Source: Clostridia bacterium
GTDB taxonomy: Bacteria; Bacillota_A; Clostridia; Oscillospirales; CAG-272
Assembly (NCBI GenBank): GCA_017414585.1
Contig: JAFQLN010000011.1
Location: 1-10,934 of the forward strand
Length of the DNA stretch: 10,934 bases
Direction: 5' to 3'
This document shows, piece after piece, positions 1 to 6,609 of the stretch (its first letter is position 1; each line of letters starts with the position of its first letter). A model generated the notes under the pieces. That model did no database searches and was not told the DNA's origin. It saw only the letters and a list, made by a program, of their open reading frames with translations. The position numbers were made by a program, and so were the translations under genes.

Positions 1-44
1 AAACTGCAAATTTGCTCTATTGCCCTCTCCGACACTTCGTGCCA

Positions 45-68
45 CCTCTCCCAAAGGGCGAGGCTTTT
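45..68 (+). terminator. Terminator-like hairpin at left edge
   Basis: An inverted repeat, CCTCTCCC (45-52) and GGGCGAGG (56-63), has one mismatch and a 3-nt AAA loop, and is followed by TTTT (65-68). It could end a gene lying to the left of the window. The surrounding CT-rich text also resembles short intergenic repeat units that I associate with clostridial genomes; that resemblance is from memory. The short U-run and tight loop make termination uncertain. Confidence 0.4.
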
Positions 69-157
69 GTACAAAACGCTTCTTTGTATGATACCAATGC
101 GGATTCATATTCGCATTTAAAGTAAATGCTGTTGCCGTGCAAGACAGCAGACTGCCG

Positions 158-186
158 TTGACTTTGCGGCGGATTTATGCTATAAT
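158..186 (+). promoter_or_regulatory. Sigma-A promoter of the acylation operon
   Basis: The -35 box TTGACT (158-163) and the -10 box TATAAT (181-186) are separated by exactly 17 bp. A TG at 178-179 gives an extended -10. Transcription should start near 193, leaving a leader of about 37 nt before the first gene. All five downstream genes overlap or lie within 17 nt of each other, so this is probably the promoter for the whole 230-6231 operon. No attenuator is visible in the short leader. Confidence 0.8.
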
Positions 187-229
187 AAATCGATTGAATA
201 CTGAATCGGTCGGAAAAGGAGGAAGCGTG

Positions 230-1756
230 ATGCGTATGATCAGAAATGCCTTTGACTATCTGCTGCACACGGCTCAGCGTCTGCTGGATAAAACGGCGTT
301 TGCTGATGAGAATATCTCGGTTACATTTTCAGAATTGTACCGTTCTGCACTTGCGGTCGGCTCGGCACTTCTTCCGTTCAGGAAAGACCGTTTTTCTCAT
401 GTGGCTGTTTTGGCAGAGCGGAATGTTCTGTCCCTGATCGGGATGTTCGGGGCGATGGCTGCCGGATGTACTTATGTGCCTCTCGACGGAAAAATGCCTG
501 CCGAACGCTTGACGCGCATTCTCGAAAAAGTACAGCCTGCGGTGGTGCTTTATACAGCGAAGGACGAAAAAACAGCACAGATCTGCCGTGCATTCGCTCC
601 CGTTCTTTCTTTGGAAGAAACGGTAACTGCCGCCGCTGAAGAAGATGCCCTTCGGCAGATCCGCGATACGGTTCTCGATCTCGATCCGGCGTATATGATT
701 TTCACCTCCGGTTCTACCGGTATGCCGAAAGGGATTGCTGTGTCCCACCGCGCGCTCATCGACTTTACGGAATGCATCGTGGATTTCTGCGATACAGCCG
801 AAGAAGATGTGCTGGGCAATCAGTCTCCGTTTTATTTTGACACCTCGATCAAGGATGTGTATCAGACCCTCGCTGTGGGATGCACTTGTCATATCCTGCC
901 GAAGAAGCTCTTTATGTTTCCAACACTTCTTCTGGATGCCCTCAATGAGAAGGGTGTGACCGCATTGTTCTGGTCGGCGTCCGCGTTCCGCCTGCTGGCT
1001 GAATCCGGTATTTTTGAGAAAAAGCATCTGGAGCGTGCACGGCTGGTCGTTACGGGCGGGGAAGCGCTGCAGGCGAAAAACCTCACCTGCTGGCAGAAGG
1101 CACATCCCGGGTGTCGCTTTATGAATCATTACGGCCCTACGGAAGTCACCGTGGACTGCACAATGTACGAAATCCGCCGTTCTTTCGCGGAAGGAGAGAA
1201 TATTCCCATCGGCAGGGCATGCCGCAATATGGAAATTCTTCTGCTCGATGAAAACCTGTGTCCCGTCAAGGACGGCGAAGCGGGAGAAATCTGCGTGCGC
1301 GGCAGCGGTCTTGCCCTCGGATACTATGGCGAACCGGACAAAACGGCATCCGCTTTTATTCAGAATCCGCTCAACCCCCATTATCCCGAACTGCTCTACC
1401 GGACGGGGGATCTTGCCAAAGCCGGCGGGGACGGGGAACTGATCTTCCTTGCACGCCGCGATGATCAGATCAAACATATGGGATACCGGATCGAGCTTGG
1501 GGAAATCGAAACCGCACTGGCAGCAGTTCAGGGAATCCGCACCGCTGTCTGTTTCTTCGATGCGGAAGCGGATCAGATCGTGTGCTGTGCGGTTTTGGAC
1601 GCTGACCTTGCGGCAGTGATCGGCGACCTCAAAAAACGGCTGCCCGTCTATATGCTTCCGAATAAGTGGAGGCTTTCAGACTCCCTGCCGCTCAATGCCA
1701 ACGGAAAAATCGACCGTGTCCGCCTGAAGGAGCAGTATTTTCATGAAAAAGCCTGA
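230..1756 (+). CDS. Amino-acid adenylation enzyme (DltA-like / stand-alone NRPS A domain)
   Basis: This 508-aa protein probably activates an amino acid with ATP to an aminoacyl-AMP and loads it onto the carrier protein encoded two genes downstream. Visible ANL-family motifs are A3 FTSGSTGMPKG (residues 158-168), A4 FDTS with Asp204 (the residue that usually holds the substrate amino group), A5 HYGPTE, A7 YRTGDL, the A8 hinge with HMGYRIELGEIE, and A10 NANGKID with catalytic Lys493. The length matches DltA and lone A domains; there is no condensation, carrier or thioesterase domain. The start at 230 is chosen because AAAGGAGG (215-222) lies 7 nt upstream; a longer in-frame start at 137 would precede the promoter. 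Where DltA has the D-Ala-associated cysteine in its FCGE motif, this protein has TGGE (residues 275-278), so the substrate may not be D-alanine. The motif set makes the family assignment firm; the substrate is unknown. Confidence 0.9.
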   Translation: MRMIRNAFDYLLHTAQRLLDKTAFADENISVTFSELYRSALAVGSALLPFRKDRFSHVAVLAERNVLSLIGMFGAMAAGCTYVPLDGKMPAERLTRILEKVQPAVVLYTAKDEKTAQICRAFAPVLSLEETVTAAAEEDALRQIRDTVLDLDPAYMIFTSGSTGMPKGIAVSHRALIDFTECIVDFCDTAEEDVLGNQSPFYFDTSIKDVYQTLAVGCTCHILPKKLFMFPTLLLDALNEKGVTALFWSASAFRLLAESGIFEKKHLERARLVVTGGEALQAKNLTCWQKAHPGCRFMNHYGPTEVTVDCTMYEIRRSFAEGENIPIGRACRNMEILLLDENLCPVKDGEAGEICVRGSGLALGYYGEPDKTASAFIQNPLNPHYPELLYRTGDLAKAGGDGELIFLARRDDQIKHMGYRIELGEIETALAAVQGIRTAVCFFDAEADQIVCCAVLDADLAAVIGDLKKRLPVYMLPNKWRLSDSLPLNANGKIDRVRLKEQYFHEKA

Positions 1757-2528
1757 ATCCTATACGCAGCTTTCCTCCCTGATCACGGCACAGTTTTCGC
1801 GCGGGATGGTGACAAATGCCTTTCTCCCGAAAGTGCAGTGGGAAGCGGAAATCGCCGCCGGAACGCTTGAATACATAACCGCAGATAACGGACTGCTTGT
1901 CTTTCGGAAACGGGAAGAGCACCGCATTCTTTCGTTCTGGATCAACAGCGGATTTTTCGGCAGTGTACCGGCAATTCCCGGACAAACCGCGGCAGAAATC
2001 GCACACCGGGAAAAGGATACCGCACTTGCTGAAGCCATACAGAACTGGATTGACGCGGGATTTGAGCGGCTGTTCATCCGGCAGAGAATGGTCTGTACAG
2101 CCGAAAACGGCGCGGAAAACGAACACATCCGGACTGCGTGCATCGAAGACGCCGGTACGGTGCGTCAGCTGCTGAACGACAGTTTTTCTCCGTTGACGGG
2201 ATGCCTGCCCACGGAAAGGCAGCTGCTTGGCGATATCGAAGCCGGCGGGGTGCTTCTCTATGAGCGTGACAGGCAAGCGCTCGGACTGCTTCACTATACA
2301 GCGGAGCAAAAACGTACAGAATTGCGCCACCTCTGCGTGACGGAAGATGCCCGCGGACAGGGAATCGGTGATTGTCTTGTCAAAGCATATCACAGCCGCA
2401 CACGGGGACTGACACGACAGGTGTGGGTACGTGCGGACTATCTTCCCGCAAAAAAAATATACGAAAAGAATGGTTACACGCCGGACGGTATGACAGCAGA
2501 TGTTCTGCTGTACCGGGGCGTATACTGA
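1743..2528 (+). CDS. GNAT-family N-acetyltransferase with extra N-terminal domain
   Basis: This 261-aa protein has a C-terminal GNAT domain from about residue 129 to 260. The acetyl-CoA pyrophosphate-binding loop is RGQGIG (204-209), just after the beta-strand ELRHLCVTED, and a typical motif B end, AKKIYEKNGY, follows (236-245). Residues 1-125 are not recognised with certainty; segments such as GLLVFRK and NWIDAGFERLFIRQRM resemble strands and the end of a degenerate second GNAT fold. There are no membrane segments, so it should be cytoplasmic. The gene overlaps the adenylation gene by 14 nt, with AAGGAG (1727-1732) inside that gene, so the two are translationally coupled. Placement between an aminoacyl-activating enzyme and its carrier protein suggests that it acetylates the activated amino acid or its carrier-bound form; this is inference. 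It could instead act on a sugar precursor. Confidence 0.82.
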   Translation: MKKPESYTQLSSLITAQFSRGMVTNAFLPKVQWEAEIAAGTLEYITADNGLLVFRKREEHRILSFWINSGFFGSVPAIPGQTAAEIAHREKDTALAEAIQNWIDAGFERLFIRQRMVCTAENGAENEHIRTACIEDAGTVRQLLNDSFSPLTGCLPTERQLLGDIEAGGVLLYERDRQALGLLHYTAEQKRTELRHLCVTEDARGQGIGDCLVKAYHSRTRGLTRQVWVRADYLPAKKIYEKNGYTPDGMTADVLLYRGVY

Positions 2529-2545
2529 AATGAAGGATAAGAATT

Positions 2546-2779
2546 ATGGAAAACAAAAAGAAACTGCTTGCACTCCTTACCGATATCCGCCCCGATGTGG
2601 ATTTTGAAAACGAAACGGCTCTGGTTGATGACGGTCTGATCGAATCGCTTGATATCGTGGCGATTGTCACCGAGATCATGGCACAGTTCGATGTGGAAAT
2701 CAGCGTGGACGACCTTATGCCGGAAAATTTCAATTCTGCGGATGCCATGCTCGGCATGATCGAAGAAAAACTCGGCTGA
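2546..2779 (+). CDS. Acyl/aminoacyl carrier protein (DltC-like)
   Basis: This 77-aa acidic protein is of normal carrier-protein size. The 4'-phosphopantetheine site is Ser34 in LIESLDIV, with the usual D of the DSL motif replaced by E. The predicted helix pattern and the C-terminal ADAMLGMIEEKL helix fit the fold. It would carry the aminoacyl group made by the adenylation enzyme as a thioester and present it to the membrane acyltransferase. AAGGA (2533-2537) is 8 nt before the ATG. The gene begins 17 nt after the acetyltransferase and is followed after 1 nt by the MBOAT gene. A phosphopantetheinyl transferase must be supplied from elsewhere in the genome. Confidence 0.9.
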   Translation: MENKKKLLALLTDIRPDVDFENETALVDDGLIESLDIVAIVTEIMAQFDVEISVDDLMPENFNSADAMLGMIEEKLG

Positions 2780-2780
2780 T

Positions 2781-4358
2781 ATGGTCTTTATTTCCTGGAC
2801 ATTTATTCTGTTTCTCGCCGCGTCTGTGGTGCTGTACTATCTCGTGCCCGGACGGTGGAGATGGACGGTTCTGCTCGCGGCGAGTCTCGTTTTTTACCTC
2901 TCCGGCGGCGTAAAACCGATCCTGTATCTTTTGTTTACCGTCACGACAACTTACGCGGCGGGGCTGCTCCTGGAACGGCTGAATGGGATCCGCGCATCCG
3001 TTACGAAAGCGGATAAAGCCGCACAGGAAAAGCTGAAAAAGAAAAAACAGGCTGTCGTCGCGGTCACACTTATCTTCAATTTCGGGATGCTGTACTGCCT
3101 TAAGTACCTCGGATTCACCGTGAACGCCGCTCTGTCCCTGTTCAGCCGTTTTGGCTGGCAGATTTCAGCAGATATTCCCGATTTCCTGCTCCCGCTCGGC
3201 GTGTCGTTCTTTATCTTTCAGACGACGGGCTATGTCATCGACTGCTACCGCGGCAAGTATCCGGCACAGCGGAATTTTCTGAAGTATGCGCTGTTTGCAT
3301 CGTTTTTCCCGCAGATTGTGCAGGGACCGATCGCGCGGTACGACCGTCTGACACCTACACTGTATGCTCCGAACGCTTTCCGTGCGGAAAATCTGCGAGG
3401 CGGGATACAGCTTATGCTGTGGGGATACCTGAAAAAAATGGTAATCGCGGACCGCGCGGCTGTTGTGGTCAATACGTTTTTCGCGGACTATGACGCATAC
3501 GGCGGTGCGGTGACAGCATTTTCGGTTCTTTTCTACTGCATCAATCTCTACTGTGACTTTTCCGGCGGGATTGATATTACACGCGGTGCGGCGCAGTGCT
3601 TCGGCGTGGAAACGGAAAAGAACTTTGAACGCCCGATTTTCGCCTCTTCTCTGGCGGAATACTGGCGCAGATGGCATATTACCCTCGGCGGCTGGATGCG
3701 CGATTATGTCTTTTATCCGATCTCCCTGTCGAAGTCCTTCGGTAAGCTCGGCAAGTGGTCGCGGGAAAAGCTCGGCGGACGGATCGGCAAGATTTTTCCG
3801 ACATCGTGCGCGACATTCATTGTCTATCTGCTCATCGGCATCTGGCACGGCGCGAATTTCCGGTATATCTTCTACGGCTTTTTCAACGGTGCGCTGATTA
3901 CCTCGTCCCTTCTGCTGGCGGGGACATATATGAAACTGAAAGAAAAACTGCACATCAACGACAAAAGCCGTGCGTGGACGGTATTTTGTGTTCTGCGCAC
4001 CTGCCTGATCGTCTTCCTCGGACGGTATATCACCCGTTCCCCGAGACTGCTCGTCGCCTTTCAGCTGCTGGCGCGCACCTTCAATCCCCTCCTGTGGAAC
4101 GCAGGACAGCTTACTGACGGCACGCTTCTTTCCATGGGACTGACCGCAGCGGATTTCGCTGTTGTCGGTATTTCCGTGCTGGTCATGCTTCTGCTTGAAT
4201 GGTATGAAGAAAAACACGGTTCTGTGCGGGATGCACTGGCAAAGCAGAACGCTTTCGTGCAGTGGCTTGCCATGCTTCTGCCGATGATAGCTTTGCTTCT
4301 GTTCGGCATTTTCCGCGGAAGCTATATTGCCTCGGAATTCATTTATAAGCAGTACTGA
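2781..4358 (+). CDS. MBOAT acyltransferase (DltB/AlgI-like) with fused C-terminal shuttle motif
   Basis: This 525-aa polytopic membrane protein, with about ten hydrophobic segments by eye, should move an acyl group from the cytoplasmic carrier protein to the outer face of the membrane. Family hallmarks are YWRRWHITLGGWMRD with His299 and GIWHGANF with the probable catalytic His356. The last six residues, FIYKQY (520-525), resemble the C-terminal acyl-shuttle hexapeptide of the Dlt microprotein DltX; Tyr522 would be the acyl acceptor. In published work on Dlt-type pathways that motif is either on DltX or fused to the MBOAT, and here it appears fused, in line with the absence of a separate dltX. 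The ATG lies 1 nt after the carrier-protein stop with no good Shine-Dalgarno sequence, so translation probably depends on coupling. Family assignment is firm; the shuttle role is inferred. Confidence 0.92.
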   Translation: MVFISWTFILFLAASVVLYYLVPGRWRWTVLLAASLVFYLSGGVKPILYLLFTVTTTYAAGLLLERLNGIRASVTKADKAAQEKLKKKKQAVVAVTLIFNFGMLYCLKYLGFTVNAALSLFSRFGWQISADIPDFLLPLGVSFFIFQTTGYVIDCYRGKYPAQRNFLKYALFASFFPQIVQGPIARYDRLTPTLYAPNAFRAENLRGGIQLMLWGYLKKMVIADRAAVVVNTFFADYDAYGGAVTAFSVLFYCINLYCDFSGGIDITRGAAQCFGVETEKNFERPIFASSLAEYWRRWHITLGGWMRDYVFYPISLSKSFGKLGKWSREKLGGRIGKIFPTSCATFIVYLLIGIWHGANFRYIFYGFFNGALITSSLLLAGTYMKLKEKLHINDKSRAWTVFCVLRTCLIVFLGRYITRSPRLLVAFQLLARTFNPLLWNAGQLTDGTLLSMGLTAADFAVVGISVLVMLLLEWYEEKHGSVRDALAKQNAFVQWLAMLLPMIALLLFGIFRGSYIASEFIYKQY

Positions 4359-4374
4359 GAAAGGAGAGCATTTC

Positions 4375-6231
4375 ATGACAGCAAAAAAATGGCTGATTGC
4401 CTTTATTCTGACTGCATTCGGATTGGCTCTCCTGCTTGCACTGTTCAATATTTTCACCGATCCGTTCGGAGTTTTCGGCGACCCGCTCTTTCAGTGGTGG
4501 TCGTATAATCAGACGAACAATCCACGCGCAGCGAAAATCACTTATCTGAAAAAACACTTAGACGATTACGACAGCTACATTGTCGGCTGCTCGTCCACGT
4601 CGTCCTTTTCCGCAGAAACACTGAACCGGTATTATAACGCATCGGACAGCGTGTCGTTTTACAACATGATTATGTATGGGGCGGATATGCTCGACTGCGA
4701 ACAGACGATTGCATGGCTGCTCGAAAACGATGAGGTGAAGCATATCTGGCTGAATGTCTATCTGGACAACGGTGCGGAATATGCGACGGAATCTAATGCG
4801 TATACCCACGCCATGCATCCCGATGCGGACGGCTCAAACCCGATTCCGTTTTATGCACGCTACCTCTTTTTGAATCCGGAATACGGCACAGCAAAAATCA
4901 AGGCACACAAAAAGGACACATGGCTTGCACAGCCGTTCGATGTGTTCGACGAACAAACCGGTGTGTATGATAAAAGAAAACGCGATATTGAACCGATTTC
5001 CGACCTTGGCAGCTATCTTGAGGCTTATCCCGTGTTTGCCGCTTATCCGGCAGGAAGCGGGTATCTGCTCCCGAAAGTGCAGGAATGCATGGACAGTGTG
5101 GCGCGGATTGTCCGGATGTGTGACGACGCGGGCGCGGATCTGACTGTGGTTACCGCTCCGGTGTATGCGGATTATCTCGCGTATTTTGATGCGGCGGATG
5201 TCGCGGCGTTTTACCGTGCGCTTGCCGGGGTGACTGATTTCTGGGACTTTTCCTATTCATCCGTCAGCTGTGAACCGCGGTATTTCTACGACGGCACACA
5301 TTTCCGCAACGATGTCGGCGACATGGCGATCGCAAGGATTTTCGGCGACGAAAGCGTGTACATCCCCGCAGATTTCGGTACTTATGTCACAGCTGAAAAT
5401 GCGGCGGATGTGTTTACGGACGATTCTGTGAGAAATCTCACGGTTCTGCCGGACAACACGGCACAGATTCCCGTGCTCATGTACCACCATATCGGTGAGA
5501 AGACCAATTTTGTAACCGTGACGGCACAGAACTTTGAAAACCATATGAAAGCGCTCGACGAAGCGGGATATACGGCAGTTTCCATGGCACAGCTGTACGA
5601 ATATGTCATGGGAAACGGCACGCTTCCGGAAAAGCCCGTGATGATCACGTTTGATGACGGGTATAAGAGCAATTATGAAATCGCCATGCCGATTCTCGAA
5701 AAATACGGGATGAAGGCGGTGATGTTTTCGATCGGCTCGCTGACCGGAAAATTCCGCTACAAGGATACCGGGCACGAAATCATCCCGCACTGTACCCTTG
5801 CCGAGATGAAAGTCATGGCGGACAGCGGCATATTTGAGCTCGGCAGTCATTCGGACGATATGCACCAGTCGGCGGATTACGAAAAGGCGCGTGGGAATGC
5901 TTTTGTGCGCATCGACATGAAGCAGCTGGAAGGGGAGAGCGAGCAGGATTATCTCAACGCGCTCCGTTCGGATCTTTTGCATTCCTTTGCCCATCTTGAA
6001 GAGGCAGCCGACCTCAGCTTTATGCGCGCACTTTCCTATCCCTGCGGTGTATGGACGAACGAAGCGGCGGCGGTACTGCGGGAGGATTTCGGCGTGAAGC
6101 TGACTTTTTCCTCTGAAGAAAGAATCCACACCGTTATACGCGGATTGGAGCAGTCGCTCTACGCCATCGGACGGTTCAATATCGGCGGAGATATCACAGC
6201 GGAAGAAGTTCTTGCGAAAATCGGCGGATAA
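4375..6231 (+). CDS. Membrane-anchored SGNH (DltD/AlgJ-like) + NodB polysaccharide deacetylase fusion
   Basis: This 618-aa protein starts with a single signal-anchor helix (about residues 5-25), so the rest should lie outside the membrane. Residues of about 65-340 look like an SGNH/DltD-type domain: VGCSSTS (about 70-76) supplies the candidate nucleophile Ser73 or Ser74, and YDGTHF supplies Asp306 and His309. From about 375 a CE4/NodB deacetylase domain follows: PVLMYHHIG, TFDDGY with Asp427 and Asp428, the metal-binding HSDDMH (His492, His497) and YPCG (555-558). The first half would take the acyl group from the MBOAT tyrosine and pass it to a glycan; the second would remove N-acetyl groups from a glycan. 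AAGGAG (4361-4366) sits 8 nt before the chosen ATG, 16 nt after the MBOAT stop; an in-frame start at 4327 lies inside the MBOAT gene and lacks support. It is the last gene of the operon. Confidence 0.87.
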   Translation: MTAKKWLIAFILTAFGLALLLALFNIFTDPFGVFGDPLFQWWSYNQTNNPRAAKITYLKKHLDDYDSYIVGCSSTSSFSAETLNRYYNASDSVSFYNMIMYGADMLDCEQTIAWLLENDEVKHIWLNVYLDNGAEYATESNAYTHAMHPDADGSNPIPFYARYLFLNPEYGTAKIKAHKKDTWLAQPFDVFDEQTGVYDKRKRDIEPISDLGSYLEAYPVFAAYPAGSGYLLPKVQECMDSVARIVRMCDDAGADLTVVTAPVYADYLAYFDAADVAAFYRALAGVTDFWDFSYSSVSCEPRYFYDGTHFRNDVGDMAIARIFGDESVYIPADFGTYVTAENAADVFTDDSVRNLTVLPDNTAQIPVLMYHHIGEKTNFVTVTAQNFENHMKALDEAGYTAVSMAQLYEYVMGNGTLPEKPVMITFDDGYKSNYEIAMPILEKYGMKAVMFSIGSLTGKFRYKDTGHEIIPHCTLAEMKVMADSGIFELGSHSDDMHQSADYEKARGNAFVRIDMKQLEGESEQDYLNALRSDLLHSFAHLEEAADLSFMRALSYPCGVWTNEAAAVLREDFGVKLTFSSEERIHTVIRGLEQSLYAIGRFNIGGDITAEEVLAKIGG

Positions 6232-6307
6232 ACAGCTGACGAATGTACTCCGTGAATATGACCAAGGAAAAGATGAACTTTTTGTGTGATATTTTTTAAA
6301 AATTATG

Positions 6308-6336
6308 TTGTTTTTTGCAAAAGAATATGATATGAT
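6308..6336 (+). promoter_or_regulatory. Promoter of the lysine-riboswitch transcript
   Basis: The boxes TTGTTT (6308-6313) and TATGAT (6331-6336) have a 17-bp spacer, predicting a start near 6343, just before the riboswitch aptamer. The surrounding sequence is strongly AT-rich compared with the flanking genes. The -35 box is imperfect, but the -10 match and its placement directly ahead of the aptamer support the call. Confidence 0.65.
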
Positions 6337-6360
6337 AATACCTGAAATAAAATTTAGATG

Positions 6361-6520
6361 AGAAGCAGAGGTGCAGATCCGATAAGTCTGCCGCCGGAAA
6401 AATCCCCGGGAAGGATGTTGGCGGCTGACGGGGCGTATCTGCCGAAGACGAGATTCCCGCTTTCGTCTGGGACAGTTCCGGAATACGGGCTGTACTGTCA
6501 CAATCCGTGGAGCGCTGCCG
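6361..6520 (+). promoter_or_regulatory. Lysine riboswitch aptamer (L box)
   Basis: The conserved L-box segments occur in order: AGAGGTGC (6367-6374), GCCGAAG (6441-6447), CTGGGAC (6467-6473), ACTGTCAC (6494-6501) and GGAGCGCTGC (6509-6518). Helices that can be drawn are P1 GCAG (6365-6368) with CTGC (6515-6518), P2 GCAGAT (6373-6378) with ATCTGC (6437-6442), an inner GCCGCC (6390-6395) with GGCGGC (6420-6425), P4 AGACGA (6446-6451) with TCGTCT (6463-6468), and P5 ACAG (6472-6475) with CTGT (6490-6493). In this family lysine binding stabilises P1 and favours the downstream terminator, so the transporter should be expressed when lysine is scarce. Confidence 0.92.
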
Positions 6521-6554
6521 ACCCTGTAAAGGTTTGTCTGAAACAGACATGATC

Positions 6555-6590
6555 AACAGACGTCCGGTTCTGCCGCGGCGTCTGTTTTTT
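6555..6590 (+). terminator. Riboswitch expression-platform terminator
   Basis: AACAGACG (6555-6562) pairs with CGTCTGTT (6579-6586), with an inner CGG/CCG pairing, and is followed by a run of T to 6590. Just upstream, TGTCTG (6535-6540) can pair with CAGACA (6544-6549) or with CAGAC (6557-6561) of the terminator stem, giving a plausible antiterminator alternative. It lies 19 nt before the transporter start codon, as expected for transcriptional control by lysine. Confidence 0.85.
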
Positions 6591-6609
6591 CATCCGGAAA
6601 GGATTTATC

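Noticed and set aside
137..229. Longer N-terminus for the adenylation enzyme starting at 137
   Set aside because: It would begin upstream of the promoter -10 box; a strong ribosome binding site and ATG at 230 match the family's usual start.
17..268. Minus-strand reading frame of 83 codons
   Set aside because: It overlaps the operon promoter and start, has no ribosome binding site or recognisable protein, and lies in repeat-like sequence.
329..1477. Long antisense open frame opposite the adenylation enzyme
   Set aside because: Shadow of a gene with clear conserved motifs on the plus strand; no domain or start signal of its own.
3165..4457. Long antisense open frame opposite the MBOAT gene
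   Set aside because: Same reasoning: the plus strand has diagnostic MBOAT motifs, and the minus translation has none.
230..6231. Reading the operon as a plain dltABCD operon
   Set aside because: There is an extra GNAT, a NodB domain fused to the DltD-position protein, a changed DltA pocket motif and no separate dltX, so the dlt gene names were not applied.
6268..6282. Possible terminator after the acylation operon
   Set aside because: AAAAG/CTTTT gives only a 5-bp AT-rich stem, too weak to call. No convincing terminator was found between 6232 and the next promoter, so some readthrough into the riboswitch leader is possible.
5257..6501. Antisense open frame opposite the SGNH-NodB gene and intergenic region
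   Set aside because: It crosses the lysine riboswitch and its promoter and shows no protein family signature.
6358..6552. Short plus-strand frame of 64 codons within the leader
   Set aside because: It coincides with the lysine riboswitch aptamer, whose structure explains the sequence.
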